From: Cytobacillus kochii
Lineage (GTDB): Bacteria > Bacillota > Bacilli > Bacillales > Cytobacillaceae
Length of the DNA: 64,000 nucleotides
Direction: 5' to 3'
Assembly: GCF_020171845.1 (NCBI RefSeq)
Contig: NZ_JAIVAM010000001.1
Coordinates: 62,001 to 126,000 of the forward strand
Positions 24,827 to 34,967 of the stretch are shown here, piece by piece (within the stretch, counting starts at the first letter, position 1; each line of letters begins with the position of its first letter). A program made the translations under genes and the position numbers. The notes beneath the pieces were generated by a model. The model was not told the origin of the DNA. It made no database searches and saw only the letters and a program-made list of their open reading frames with translations.

Positions 24827-26246
24827 ACAATTAGATAAACTCTTAGATGCCGGAAAGCTGGAAAAGAAGAATTTAGAGGCATTTTTTAATCAAGCATCAG
24901 ATATTCACTTAATTACAAATCAAAATGTACTCACTTTATTTGTTGATGGAATGATTAGTAGAGAACAATATAATCGATATGTACATGCGATTGTGACCTA
25001 TTTGAATGATGGATATCGCTCAAAAGAAGTCTTATCGCAATGGCCTACATTTATGAAGATTCATCAAACAAAGGATATGGTGAATCATTTATTAACAGGA
25101 TATGTCATCTTCTATGTATATGGAAGAAGAAATTATGTTGCCATTGATATCGCTCAAATTCCTCATCGAACACCAGAGGATTCACAAACAGAAGTATCGT
25201 TAAAGGGGGCAAGAGACGGATTTACAGAAGAACTCCATACGAACTTGGCTCTTATTAGAAAGAGAATCAGAACGGAAAAGTTAAAGAGTGAAGTCTTTCA
25301 AATTGGGAGAGAAACAGAAACAAAAACTGTGTTGGTCTATTTAGAGGGGAAAGCAAAGAAAAATATAATAGAAGAAGTGAGGAGAAGGATAGAAAACGTA
25401 GATGTGGAAAGTCTCATTAGCGCTGGCCAATTGGAACAATGGATTTCAGATAAAACATTTTCTGTCTTTCCACTATTAGAATACACCACCAGGCCAGACT
25501 TTGCCTCAGAATGTTTGTTAAGAGGGCGATTAGTTATCATTGTCGAAGGATCACCGACTGTGCTTATTGGACCGATGAATTTATTTGGAATGCTTAAATC
25601 TCCTGAAGATATTCATTTTCCATATTATATCGTAGCTTTCCAAAGGTTACTAAGAGTGGTTTGTTTATTTATAGCTATTTTTGTTCCCTCCTTTTTCCTT
25701 GCTATATCTAATATCAATATTGATCAATTGCCCTATCCTTTAATAGCAACGATTGTTATTTCCCGGCATGGTCTGCCATTTTCATTACCGTTAGAGTCCT
25801 TTTTAATTCTAATGTTATTTGAACTGTTAAGAGAAGCAGGTGTACGGATGCCGACTGCATTAGGACAAACCATATCAATTGTAGGAGGTATTATCATTGG
25901 AGATGCTGCAATAAGAGCGGGACTTGCTTCTCCCACACTGCTAGTTGTTTTCGCTGTCGCGGCTGTCGCTACTTTTACACTAGTAAATCAATCTCTTACC
26001 GGCACAGTGACCATTTTAAGGATATATACGATGTTGTTTTCTACCTTTTTAGGTGTTTACGGTTTTGCTCTTAGCCTAATTAGTATAGTGATTTACTTAG
26101 CAAGACTCGAGTCATTCAAAGTGGCTTATTTGGAGCCGGTGACTTCTTTGAATTTAAGCGAGTTTCGATTTGCATTTTTGGTGGATCCAATTCGCATAAA
26201 TAAAAAAGTGAGTGGCATTGTAAACATAAGGAGAAATAGAAAATGA
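24804..26246 (+). CDS. gerAA: Germinant receptor A subunit (GerAA family)
   Basis: 480 residues from ATG 24804, with aaagggtg upstream; an in-frame GTG at 24792 overlaps that site. The hydrophilic N-terminal half contains VYLEGKAKKNIIEEVRRRI, and the C-terminal half has about five membrane segments with the family block HGLPFSLPLESFLILMLFE. The conserved LLRGRLVIIVEGSPTVLIGP lies between. The A subunit forms the pore-like core of the receptor. Its stop overlaps the start of the C gene (ATGA). Confidence 0.9.
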   Translation: MTVESRYKQLDKLLDAGKLEKKNLEAFFNQASDIHLITNQNVLTLFVDGMISREQYNRYVHAIVTYLNDGYRSKEVLSQWPTFMKIHQTKDMVNHLLTGYVIFYVYGRRNYVAIDIAQIPHRTPEDSQTEVSLKGARDGFTEELHTNLALIRKRIRTEKLKSEVFQIGRETETKTVLVYLEGKAKKNIIEEVRRRIENVDVESLISAGQLEQWISDKTFSVFPLLEYTTRPDFASECLLRGRLVIIVEGSPTVLIGPMNLFGMLKSPEDIHFPYYIVAFQRLLRVVCLFIAIFVPSFFLAISNINIDQLPYPLIATIVISRHGLPFSLPLESFLILMLFELLREAGVRMPTALGQTISIVGGIIIGDAAIRAGLASPTLLVVFAVAAVATFTLVNQSLTGTVTILRIYTMLFSTFLGVYGFALSLISIVIYLARLESFKVAYLEPVTSLNLSEFRFAFLVDPIRINKKVSGIVNIRRNRK

Positions 26247-27406
26247 AAAGAGTCGTAAACTTCATACTATGTTTCGTTCTCCTCTTAACATGTGTAGCAT
26301 GTGAGTCTGACATGAAAGAAATCCAGAACCTTAATTTTGCGACAGCCTTGGGTGTGGATTTTAAAGATGGGAAATACCAATTATATGTTCAATTGGTTGG
26401 TCTCGATTCTGTTGCAAAAACTGAGGGAGAAAAAAGTCAAGCGCAAACATATGTATCTACTTCTTCAGGTAAAACGTTATTAGATGCGTATTTTGAACTA
26501 TATAAATCGGAACAGGAAGTCATTATTTTCTCTCATATCTCCACGATTGTTGTTAGTGAATCTATTTTAAAGCGAGGATTAAATCATGTATTAGATGAAT
26601 TAACGAGGTATTATGAGTACCGGCTCACACCGTGGATTTTTGCTACAAAGGATCCACTTGATAAAGTGCTGTCAACTCTAGGGTTATTTAAACAATCGTC
26701 TCTTGAAACATTACTACACCATCCAGATAGATCAAGTAAACAAAGTACAATGATTAGACCAATCAAGCTGTATCAATTTTTTAGAGAGTTATTTGAACCC
26801 GGAAAGACAACATTTTTACCAGGCATTACGATTACTGAAAATCAGTGGGAGAATAATCAAAAGAAGGAACCTAAGTTGACTTATAATGGAGCTTTTTTCT
26901 TAAAAGAAATGAACTATAAAGGTTTTTTTAGTTTAGATGCAATCAAAGGAATTAGGTGGACGTCAGCAGGTACAAAAAGAGCTTCATTAAAAGTCCCAGA
27001 TGGTGAGAATCAGGATACGATTATTATTATTGATAATATTAAAACGAAGAAAAAGTTGCTGGGTAGTGAGGGGGGGAAATATCAATTTGAAGTTCAACTG
27101 GATGTGAAAGCGAGTATAGGGAATAAAGTGAATGACCAAAAATATAACAAATTACTTGCGGAAACAAAGAAAAATTTTACGAAAGAAATTAAAGATCTTT
27201 TCCAATTAGGGGTAGAGGAAGGTGTGGACATTCTTGACCTTGGGCATATTCTCTATCGTAATGACTTTGAAAGTTGGGAAAAGGACAAAGAGATTTACTT
27301 AGAAAAAAGTGAAGTAGCAGTAAATGCTGATGTAACAATTCAACATGCAAGTGCATTTAAAAACAAACGGTTTGAAGAAGTAAAAGAAAGAGGGAAGACA
27401 GACTAA
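26243..27406 (+). CDS. gerAC: Germinant receptor C subunit lipoprotein (GerAC family)
   Basis: 387 residues. The N-terminus is a lipoprotein signal with the acylated cysteine probably C20 (LLLTCVACES). The body follows the GerAC layout, with LNFATALGVDFKDG near the N-terminus and a C-terminal domain beginning YQFEVQLDVKASIG. It attaches to the spore inner membrane through the lipid and is needed for receptor function. ATG overlaps the TGA of the A subunit, so translation is coupled. The operon ends in a terminator 28 bases on. Confidence 0.9.
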   Translation: MKRVVNFILCFVLLLTCVACESDMKEIQNLNFATALGVDFKDGKYQLYVQLVGLDSVAKTEGEKSQAQTYVSTSSGKTLLDAYFELYKSEQEVIIFSHISTIVVSESILKRGLNHVLDELTRYYEYRLTPWIFATKDPLDKVLSTLGLFKQSSLETLLHHPDRSSKQSTMIRPIKLYQFFRELFEPGKTTFLPGITITENQWENNQKKEPKLTYNGAFFLKEMNYKGFFSLDAIKGIRWTSAGTKRASLKVPDGENQDTIIIIDNIKTKKKLLGSEGGKYQFEVQLDVKASIGNKVNDQKYNKLLAETKKNFTKEIKDLFQLGVEEGVDILDLGHILYRNDFESWEKDKEIYLEKSEVAVNADVTIQHASAFKNKRFEEVKERGKTD

Positions 27407-27434
27407 GAACCTGATTAAAACTTAAGTAGATTGG

Positions 27435-27488
27435 CTCCCCTATAAGTAGACAGGGATCGTAAAAATGCTACTTATAAGGGAGTTTTTT
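27435..27488 (+). terminator. Terminator of the ger operon
   Basis: CTCCCCTATAAGTAG pairs with CTACTTATAAGGGAG (one mismatch) across an 18-base loop, followed by six T. Confidence 0.9.
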
Positions 27489-27568
27489 CAATATTTATTC
27501 GTACACCTAATATAGATTGTTTAGTTTACGAATTTGTAGTTTTCGCCCATCCATTTTTTCAATGGATT

Positions 27569-28441
27569 TTATTGATATACTTTACTGTCAATCAATTGCA
27601 ATTGGTGTTGCTGAATAATCTGTGCCAATTGGTCACTATAGATTTTTTCGCCTTGTTCATTTTCAATTGTACTGTATCCAGCGTCTTGTAATGCTACTGC
27701 TTGCTCCATATAAGTTGTGCCATTGAATAGCCCATTTTTTTTGTAGCGATCGTGAGTGGCTAAGAACTCTCCGTGATCTTTTACGGAATCCTCCATTTGA
27801 TCATATACCCTAAAAGCATCCTCAATTGTTTCATCATAGTACTCTTTCGTCTCTAGGTTTACTGATTCTCCGTCCCAATTATGGCTCTTGATGCCAAAGT
27901 AGTTATTATATTCGGATGAGAGGGTTGATCTACCCCAATCGGATTCAAGTATGGCTTGAGCAATCGTAATTGATGGCAGGATACGATAGGTTTCATAGTT
28001 TTCTATTGCAATTGCTTCAATATCATTGATAAAGTTTCGTTGCATTTTTTTTAGGTTATTATTGTCTGCTGCTTCAATTTGATCTGTTAATTGATTATAG
28101 TAATTTTTCACTTCTTCTTTTTCTTCTTGGCTGTACTCATTTTCGGTTAAAACTCTATCAATCTCTTTTATTTTAAAATCATCATTTTCTTCGGTAATAA
28201 ATTGATTTGTCAGTTGTTTTATTTCCTCATTACTTATTTCTTCAATGCCATACTTCACTTCTGCCATAGCTGAAACATAGCGCCAATCAACTTGAGCCTT
28301 CCCACGACTCGTTTCGTCAACAACTGCTTGAACTTGTCCTGTTTGGTCAATGGAGATACTTTTTTCTTTATTCATAGCGATAAAGTAGATGCCCACTATA
28401 AACAAAACGAGTGTAAATAAAATCCACTTGCTCTTTTTCAT
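27569..28441 (-). CDS. Membrane-anchored or secreted glucosaminidase, GH73 family
   Basis: 290 residues. It has an N-terminal signal-anchor (residues 5-23), a long helical, charged region (about 55-140) and a C-terminal GH73 domain. The catalytic glutamate is E166 in AQAILESDWGRS, followed by NNYFGIKSHNWDG and the DAFRVYDQMEDSVKDHGEFL block. The enzyme family cleaves the glycan strands of peptidoglycan (LytG/FlgJ type). It converges with the ger operon; no link in function is evident. Confidence 0.87.
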   Translation of the reverse strand: MKKSKWILFTLVLFIVGIYFIAMNKEKSISIDQTGQVQAVVDETSRGKAQVDWRYVSAMAEVKYGIEEISNEEIKQLTNQFITEENDDFKIKEIDRVLTENEYSQEEKEEVKNYYNQLTDQIEAADNNNLKKMQRNFINDIEAIAIENYETYRILPSITIAQAILESDWGRSTLSSEYNNYFGIKSHNWDGESVNLETKEYYDETIEDAFRVYDQMEDSVKDHGEFLATHDRYKKNGLFNGTTYMEQAVALQDAGYSTIENEQGEKIYSDQLAQIIQQHQLQLIDSKVYQ

Positions 28442-28561
28442 TCGAATGTCCCCTTATTCCATATTACTTTCTACTAATATAACTTGAATCATGTTCATTC
28501 TTCCAGTGACACCTCTTTATAAGAGTAATAAACTAAATTTTCTGCCATTATAGATAAACAT

Positions 28562-28587
28562 GAAAGGTTATCCTAGTCTGCCGATAA
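28562..28587 (+). promoter_or_regulatory. Sigma-D-like promoter of the chemotaxis receptor gene
   Basis: GAAA (28562-28565), a 14-base spacer and GCCGATAA (28580-28587) match the sigma-D pattern TAAA-N14-16-GCCGATAT with one change in each box. It lies 80 bases before the receptor's start, and sigma-D drives motility and chemotaxis genes in Bacillus. Confidence 0.6.
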
Positions 28588-28666
28588 AAATAACAGGACA
28601 AAAGATGTGGTTATTTATTTTTGATAGGTCATTAATCACGCATTTTAGATAAAAAGGGGAATATTT

Positions 28667-30679
28667 ATGGGCAAGTTATTCGATCGAAAGGGGAAGGAAA
28701 ACTCATTCCTAAACCGCTTAACATCCACTATTCAATTTCAAATATTGCTGCCGTTCTTAGCGCTAATTATCATTGCAGTCATGACGGTAAGTTATGTTAG
28801 TTATTATTTTAGTATTAAAAATACGACAACGATCCTCAACCAAAAAGTAGAAGAACAATTAACGAGTTTAAATGATACTTTTGAGATGTTCTTTACTCAG
28901 AAACATCAAATCATGACTCGAATGACGATGAATGAGGACATCATTCCCTCAGAAGGTGACAATGACGAGGTATTAGCCTATTTCCGCGAAACACAAGAAA
29001 CAACAGACTCTGTTATCAACCTTTATTCAGCTAGTGAGAGTACGGGTGAAGTGGTGATTTATCCTGAAGCTGATTTAGGGAATGATTTCCTTGCAAAGCA
29101 AAGAGATTGGTATAAGGAGGCAGTTAATGCAAAAGGTGATCCCGTATGGACAGCACCATACAAAGATGGTAGTACAGGGGAAACGATTATAACGATTTCT
29201 GAAGCCGTTTACCAAAATGATCAATTAGTAGGTGTTGTTGGGGCTGATGTACTTGTTGACACATTAATTGAGATGGTCAATAAAATGGACGTAGGTGACA
29301 CAGGATATGGCATGATTGTCGATCCTTTTGGTAAATATGTTGCTCATCCTGATTCAGCACTTATTGGACAAGCCGCTTCATTAGATTTGTCCGCAGAGTC
29401 TAATGAACAATCACTTGGAAGTATTGAGTTAGAGGAGGAAATTGTTCATTATATTGAGAATCCTACAACCGGATGGACTATAGGCGGTATAGTCAAAACG
29501 AGGGATTTAGAAAAACAAGGGGAAGCAATCGTATTACCTAATTTAATTACTATTGGTGTGGTTTTATTGTTAGCAATTGTTACTTCGTACTTCATTACCC
29601 GAGCTTTAACAAAGCCGATGCATGATGTAGTAGGCAGAATGAAAAGTATGGCAGATGGAGATTTTACTCATGAACCACTTCCTATTAAACATAAAAATGA
29701 GATTGGTCACCTTGTAATAGCAACGAATGAGATGAATCAACAAATAAAAACGCTTCTCGTTGATGTTCAAGATGTATCTCACACAGTAACAGCCAAAAGT
29801 GAGGAATTGAAATTAATTTCTGAAGAAGTAAAAGCAGGTACTTCACAGATTGCTACAACAATGGAGGAGCTTGCGTATGGTTCAGAAGCACAAGCGAAAA
29901 GTGCGAGTGACATTTCTTCCTTTATGAATGATTTTGTTGTAAAGATTGATGAGACCAATGCGAATGGTGAATGGATTCAAGAAAAGACAAAAGATGTTTT
30001 TGTTATGACGGAAAAAGGCACGTTAAATATGCAACAATCAACGAAACAAATGGAGACAATTCATGACATTGTCAGCCAAACAACAGCAAAAATGAAAACA
30101 TTGGATCAGCAAACACAAGATATCACAAAGTTGGTTGCTGTGATAAAAGAAGTAGCTGAGCAAACGAATTTACTTGCATTAAATGCTGCTATTGAAGCAG
30201 CGAGAGCGGGAGAACATGGTCGTGGGTTTGCCGTTGTTGCAGAAGAAGTTCGTAAACTAGCAGAACAGGTGGCAGCATCTGTCCAAGATATCACATCTAT
30301 TGTCATGACCATCCAATCTGATTCAAAAGAAGTCGTTGTTTCCTTGCAGACGGGATATACAGAGGTTGAAAAAGGAAAAGAGCAAATGGATGAAACCAAT
30401 CAAACATTTGATGATATCCGCCTATCACTGCAAGAAATGGGAGAAAGTATTGCTCAAATTGCAGAAAATCTTAACGATATTACAGCAAATAGTCAAGAAA
30501 TGAACGGTACAATTGAAGAGATTGCCTCTGTGACAGAAGAATCAGCAGCAGGCATTGAAGAAACATCTGCATCGGCAGAAGAAGTAAGCGGTTCGATGGA
30601 AAATGTGACGGAAAGTGCACAACACTTAAATAACTTAGCGACAAAGGTTCAATCATTAATTGGTCGCTTTAAACTTTAA
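28667..30679 (+). CDS. Methyl-accepting chemotaxis protein with dCache sensor
   Basis: 670 residues. The order is a cytoplasmic start, membrane segment 1 (about 28-50), an extracellular double-Cache domain (about 55-290, with [11 protein letters not shown] and [13 protein letters not shown]), membrane segment 2 (about 295-315), HAMP, and the long coiled-coil signalling domain. The signalling hairpin tip is [20 protein letters not shown] followed by [20 protein letters not shown]. It senses an external small molecule and controls CheA. A sigma-D-like promoter is upstream and a terminator follows. Confidence 0.93.
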   Translation: MGKLFDRKGKENSFLNRLTSTIQFQILLPFLALIIIAVMTVSYVSYYFSIKNTTTILNQKVEEQLTSLNDTFEMFFTQKHQIMTRMTMNEDIIPSEGDNDEVLAYFRETQETTDSVINLYSASESTGEVVIYPEADLGNDFLAKQRDWYKEAVNAKGDPVWTAPYKDGSTGETIITISEAVYQNDQLVGVVGADVLVDTLIEMVNKMDVGDTGYGMIVDPFGKYVAHPDSALIGQAASLDLSAESNEQSLGSIELEEEIVHYIENPTTGWTIGGIVKTRDLEKQGEAIVLPNLITIGVVLLLAIVTSYFITRALTKPMHDVVGRMKSMADGDFTHEPLPIKHKNEIGHLVIATNEMNQQIKTLLVDVQDVSHTVTAKSEELKLISEEVKAGTSQIATTMEELAYGSEAQAKSASDISSFMNDFVVKIDETNANGEWIQEKTKDVFVMTEKGTLNMQQSTKQMETIHDIVSQTTAKMKTLDQQTQDITKLVAVIKEVAEQTNLLALNAAIEAARAGEHGRGFAVVAEEVRKLAEQVAASVQDITSIVMTIQSDSKEVVVSLQTGYTEVEKGKEQMDETNQTFDDIRLSLQEMGESIAQIAENLNDITANSQEMNGTIEEIASVTEESAAGIEETSASAEEVSGSMENVTESAQHLNNLATKVQSLIGRFKL

Positions 30680-30690
30680 CATAGACGAAG

Positions 30691-30716
30691 AAATCCTGTG
30701 AAAGCAGGATTTTTTT
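30691..30716 (+). terminator. Terminator of the chemotaxis receptor gene
   Basis: AAATCCTG pairs with CAGGATTT around a six-base loop, then a T-run. Confidence 0.9.
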
Positions 30717-30799
30717 CTTTTTTTAACGAATGTTAGGGGTTGGTATATGGTGTAGTATTTTAAGGTTCATTATTTAACATATGTAAAAGGTTGGTATGC

Positions 30800-31649
30800 A
30801 TGATTTTAATCGATGAGGCTAAGAAAGTAACTGAATATTATCGAAGTAATACTAATGTTGATATAGTATATATTTCTGGATCTGTTTCCCGTGGTTGGGA
30901 AGACGAGTATTCAGATATTGAAATCAATGTTTAATGGAATAAAGACCCTACGGAGGATGAACGACTTTACCCAATAAAGGAAAGAGGGGGTAAAATTCTC
31001 GACTTTTATCCATTTGAAGGTGAAGAATGGTCCGAATCGTATATAGTCTCTAACGTAAAATATGAAATAAGTAATTTTCGCACGAGAACTTTTCAGCGGA
31101 TCATCGATGACCTTCTAATCAAGCTAAAAGCAGATATTGAAAAACAAGTATTACTTGCCAGCCTACAAAGTGGTATACCACTCGTTGGTAAAGACATATT
31201 TAAAGGTTTAAGAAGACAAATGGATAGATATATATCCAACAGAACTCACAATAAATTTGATTAAAAAGTATAAAGAAGTAACAAATAGCTGGCATAGTAG
31301 ATATGGATTACTAGAGCGAAATGATTGGTATTTGTTACTACAAGTTCTTTTTTCAGTTGAAAAGAATATTTTAATATTATTATTTGCATTGAATAAAGAG
31401 TTCATACAACACCCTGGTTTTAAATGGTTAAGGAAATCTGTCAACGCATTAAAGGTTAAACCATCAAATTTTCTAGAGAGGTTAGAGAAAGTTCATATAG
31501 GGCAATTAACTATGAAAGATCTACAAGAACTCGAAAAACTATTAATAGAAACATATAGATTAATAGAAAGAGCGTATCCCGAGATAGATTTAAATGAAGT
31601 GAAACAAAAAAGTATGTTAACCCGCCCTACAAACAATAAACAGTCATGA
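30800..31649 (+). pseudogene. Nucleotidyltransferase-family gene broken by a stop and a frameshift
   Basis: Starting at ATG 30800, the frame encodes a nucleotidyltransferase site, GSVSRGWEDEYSDIEI, then meets TAA after INV. The same frame continues as WNKDPTEDERLYPIKE up to about 31225. Then a +1-type shift is needed to continue into the C-terminal helical part (SWHSRYGLLERNDWYLLLQ..), which ends at 31649. Both halves fit one protein of about 280 residues of the aminoglycoside-adenylyltransferase-like superfamily. One nonsense and one frameshift suggest recent loss. Confidence 0.7.
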
Positions 31650-31683
31650 TAACTAAATAAATGGATGAATGGAGGAAAGGTCA

Positions 31684-33351
31684 ATGGATTACGATGTGAT
31701 TGTGGTTGGCGCAGGATTAGCAGGTTTGGTGGCAACGGCAGAAATGGCGGATGGTGGGAAGCGGGTATTACTTTTAGACCAAGAGCCAGAAGCATCCTTA
31801 GGTGGCCAAGCATGGTGGTCATTTGGAGGACTGTTTTTAGTCAATTCCCCTGAACAGCGTCGAATGGGAATACAGGATTCAAAGGAGTTAGCATGGCAGG
31901 ATTGGCAGGGGACAGCTGGTTTTGATCGGATAGAAGATGAGGACTATTGGGGGTTGCAATGGGCTAAAGCTTATGTTGAATTTGCAGCGGGAGAAAAGCG
32001 GGCATGGTTACACAAGATGGGGGTTCGTTTTTTTCCAGTAGTCGGTTGGGCAGAGAGAGGGGGACAGTTAGCTGATGGCCCTGGTAACTCAGTACCACGC
32101 TTTCATATTGTCTGGGGAACAGGTCCAGGCATTGTTGAGCCATTTGAACGCCGAGTACGAGAACATATGAAAAAAGGCTTGGTCCAATATCAACCGCGTC
32201 ACCGTGTGGAGCAATTAATAACAGACGGTAGTATGGTTGTTGGAGTAAGTGGTTCCGTATTAAAGGCTAGCCAAGCGAAACGTGGGGAAGGAAGTAATAG
32301 AGAAGTAGTTGGTCGCTTTAACTATGATACAAAAATCGTCTTAGTCGCTAGTGGCGGAATCGGTGCAAATATGGAGCTGATTCGTAAAAATTGGCCAAGT
32401 AGACTTGGAGAGCCACCTAAACAGATGATTTCTGGAGTTCCGGCACATGTGGATGGAAGGATGCTTTCGGTTACAGAGGCAGCAGGCGGAAGGATTGTGA
32501 ACCGTGACCGCATGTGGCATTACACAGAGGGAATTAAGAATTGGCAGCCTGTATGGGAGAACCATGGGATTCGTATTCTTCCTGGACCATCATCTATTTG
32601 GCTTGATGCAAATGGAAAACGATTTCAAGCACCTAACTATCCAGGTTTTGATACACTTAGTACACTTGAGGCAATTAAAAAAACAGGCTATGACTATTCT
32701 TGGTTTATTCTTTCTCATAAAATAATTGAAAAAGAGTTTGCCTTATCTGGTTCTGAACAAAATCCAGATTTAACGGGTAAAAGCATTAGTAAAGTGATTG
32801 GCAGAGCATTAAAAAGTGTACCAACGCCTGTAAAAGCATTTATGGATAAAGGGGAAGATTTTGTTATTGCTAGACAACTAGGTGATCTTGTCACTGCAAT
32901 GAATAAACTTTCTGGCAATGATTTGTTGCGGGTGGATGAAATTGAGAGACAAATTCAAGCAAGAGACCGTGAGATTGATCATACTTTTACAAAAGATTTG
33001 CAAGTGACAGCTATTAGAGGAGCAAGAAACTATCTGGGGGACAAGTTAATACGAGTGGCTAAGCCTCATAAAATTCTTGATCCAAAAAACGGGCCACTCA
33101 TTGCCGTTCGTTTAAATCTCCTAAGTAGAAAAACACTAGGTGGTCTGCAAACCGATTTATCAGCAAGGGTGTTAAATGAAAAGGGCTCTCCTGTTCCTGG
33201 CTTATATGCAGCAGGAGAAGTAGCCGGCTTTGGTGGCGGTGGAGTGCATGGCTATCGCTCATTAGAGGGAACGTTTGTTGGTGGCTGTCTTTTTACAGGA
33301 AAAGTGGCTGGCCAAGCAATCGTTGCAGCATTAGATAAAGAAACGATATGA
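31684..33351 (+). CDS. FAD-binding dehydrogenase, fumarate reductase/KstD-like flavoprotein
   Basis: 555 residues from ATG 31684, with ggaggaaagg upstream; an ATG at 31669 is in frame but precedes that site. The Rossmann motif DVIVVGAGLAGLVATAEMA lies at residues 4-22, LLDQEPEASLGGQAWWSFGG follows, and the C-terminal FAD-binding signature is GEVAGFGGGGVHGYRSLEG. The length and motifs fit a class of FAD-binding dehydrogenases related to 3-ketosteroid dehydrogenase. The substrate is unknown. An acetyltransferase gene follows 12 bases later. Confidence 0.82.
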   Translation: MDYDVIVVGAGLAGLVATAEMADGGKRVLLLDQEPEASLGGQAWWSFGGLFLVNSPEQRRMGIQDSKELAWQDWQGTAGFDRIEDEDYWGLQWAKAYVEFAAGEKRAWLHKMGVRFFPVVGWAERGGQLADGPGNSVPRFHIVWGTGPGIVEPFERRVREHMKKGLVQYQPRHRVEQLITDGSMVVGVSGSVLKASQAKRGEGSNREVVGRFNYDTKIVLVASGGIGANMELIRKNWPSRLGEPPKQMISGVPAHVDGRMLSVTEAAGGRIVNRDRMWHYTEGIKNWQPVWENHGIRILPGPSSIWLDANGKRFQAPNYPGFDTLSTLEAIKKTGYDYSWFILSHKIIEKEFALSGSEQNPDLTGKSISKVIGRALKSVPTPVKAFMDKGEDFVIARQLGDLVTAMNKLSGNDLLRVDEIERQIQARDREIDHTFTKDLQVTAIRGARNYLGDKLIRVAKPHKILDPKNGPLIAVRLNLLSRKTLGGLQTDLSARVLNEKGSPVPGLYAAGEVAGFGGGGVHGYRSLEGTFVGGCLFTGKVAGQAIVAALDKETI

Positions 33352-33363
33352 GGAGCTTATACG

Positions 33364-33855
33364 ATGACTTATAGACTGACAAGACTTTCTAATGATGACG
33401 CAAAAGAACTGTTCAAATTTGAAAAAGTGAATAAACAATTTTTTGAGAAAAGTGTTCCACCTAGACCTGTAAGTTATGAGATATATGAGCAGTTTCTACA
33501 AGTCTTAATAGGATTATTAGAGGAGCAAGCTGAAAATAAATCTTTATTCTATCTTATTAAAAATGAAACAGATGAAATTGTCGGTAGAATAAATATTGTA
33601 GATATAGACTGGCGAGAGAAAAAGGGTTATCTTGGCTATCGCATAGGTGAGGCATACACGGGGAAAGGGATAGCGACTCATGCACTGCAAATTCTTCTCC
33701 AGCAAAATAAGGAAATCAATCACCTCTTGGCCAAAACAACGAAAGATAATATTTCCTCTCAAAAAGTATTAGAAAGAAATGACTTTGGCATGCAAGGAGT
33801 AGAGGGAAGTTTTATTTACTATCAGTGGGATCGGAAGTTGGATACAAGTTACTAG
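33364..33855 (+). CDS. GNAT N-acetyltransferase, RimJ/RimL type
   Basis: 163 residues of the GNAT fold, with LFYLIKNETDEIVGRI and the acetyl-CoA loop YRIGEAYTGKGIATHAL, then KTTKDNISSQKVLERNDF. ATG 33364 follows gaggagct. The spacing of 12 bases from the FAD dehydrogenase suggests cotranscription. The acceptor is unknown. Confidence 0.82.
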   Translation: MTYRLTRLSNDDAKELFKFEKVNKQFFEKSVPPRPVSYEIYEQFLQVLIGLLEEQAENKSLFYLIKNETDEIVGRINIVDIDWREKKGYLGYRIGEAYTGKGIATHALQILLQQNKEINHLLAKTTKDNISSQKVLERNDFGMQGVEGSFIYYQWDRKLDTSY

Positions 33856-34301
33856 ATGAGAGGGAAGATTACGGCACATGTTTGTGGAGAAATAGGAGTG
33901 AGGGCATTGGACAAAGAGGAATCAATGTTCTCAAAGGAGAAAGCGAACCTGAGAGCGGCGTGAAAACGAAAATTAACAACTTTCAAGGGAGCATTCAGAT
34001 AAAGAGAATCCGAGAGCGATACACATAGAAGGAGTAATACCAATAGCAAAAAAATTTAACTCAAGTATGTTGTTATTTTCCGGAAAATCACCTCTTTCTA
34101 AAAGTTTAATTAACAAAATATTAATAATATTGTAACTTCAATCTATGTTAATTATGATATACCATTAATAAGTAGATACATAACTTATTTCAAAGTGATT
34201 TAATGCTTGCTGAAACTCATAGAAAGTCCTATCCAAGATTGGTATTAGCAGCTCTTATTAGAGTGTTGATATAGACAGCCATTATAATGAGGAGGAATTC
34301 T
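33856..34301. other. Intergenic stretch with no convincing gene
   Basis: The first 170 bases are purine-rich with short frames that match nothing I know. The rest is very AT-rich and likely carries the promoter of the nuclease gene. Confidence 0.35.
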
Positions 34302-34934
34302 ATGTTGAAAAAGTCGTTGCTGTTCTCTTTGTCGTTTGTTTTATCATTGCTTGTTTTTCAGTATGATTTATTATCAGCTTCTGCTTTGCCTCCAGATTTG
34401 CCATCCAAATCTACTACCGAAGCCCAACTTAATTCATTAAATGTACAAAATGAAGAATCAATGAGTGGCTATAGTCGAGAAAAATTCCCTCACTGGATTA
34501 GTCAAGGGGATGGTTGTGATACAAGACAAGTGATCCTAAAGCGTGATGCCGACAATTATAGTGGTAATTGTCCAGTAACTTCAGGTAAATGGTATAGCTA
34601 TTATGATGGCATCACTTTCAATGACCCTTCACAATTAGATGTTGACCATGTCGTTCCACTCGCAGAAGCATGGCGTTCTGGGGCAAGCAGTTGGTCAACT
34701 GCTAAAAGAGAGGACTTCGCCAATGACCTCAATGGACCACAGCTCATCGCAGTATCAGCCAGCTCAAATCGATCCAAAGGTGACCAAGATCCATCCACAT
34801 GGCAACCACCTCGTGCAGGGGCAAATTGTGCTTATGCTAAAATGTGGATCAATACAAAATACAATTGGGGTTTGCATTTGCAGAGTTCTGAAAAAACAGC
34901 TCTTCAAGGAATGCTCAATAGTTGCTCCTATTAA
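34302..34934 (+). CDS. Secreted HNH endonuclease family protein
   Basis: 210 residues from ATG 34302, with gaggaggaatt upstream. A signal peptide (about 1-28, ending LLSASALP) is followed by a DUF1524/HNH-type nuclease domain. The blocks are GCDTRQVILKRD, the metal and catalytic motif DVDHVVPLAEAW (D115/H116), and FANDLNGPQLIAVSASSNRS followed by KGDQDPSTW. Cysteines C72 and C90 and two near the C-terminus could form disulfides, as expected outside the cell. It may degrade external DNA for nutrients or compete with other cells. The next gene is an 80-residue protein 33 bases downstream. Confidence 0.88.
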   Translation: MLKKSLLFSLSFVLSLLVFQYDLLSASALPPDLPSKSTTEAQLNSLNVQNEESMSGYSREKFPHWISQGDGCDTRQVILKRDADNYSGNCPVTSGKWYSYYDGITFNDPSQLDVDHVVPLAEAWRSGASSWSTAKREDFANDLNGPQLIAVSASSNRSKGDQDPSTWQPPRAGANCAYAKMWINTKYNWGLHLQSSEKTALQGMLNSCSY

Positions 34935-34967
34935 ACAATCAATCAACCAATGAAAGGAGTCAATTAA

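Noticed and set aside
34639..34953. 104-codon frame overlapping the secreted nuclease gene
   Set aside because: It is in another phase of a clearly coding gene and has no ribosome site.
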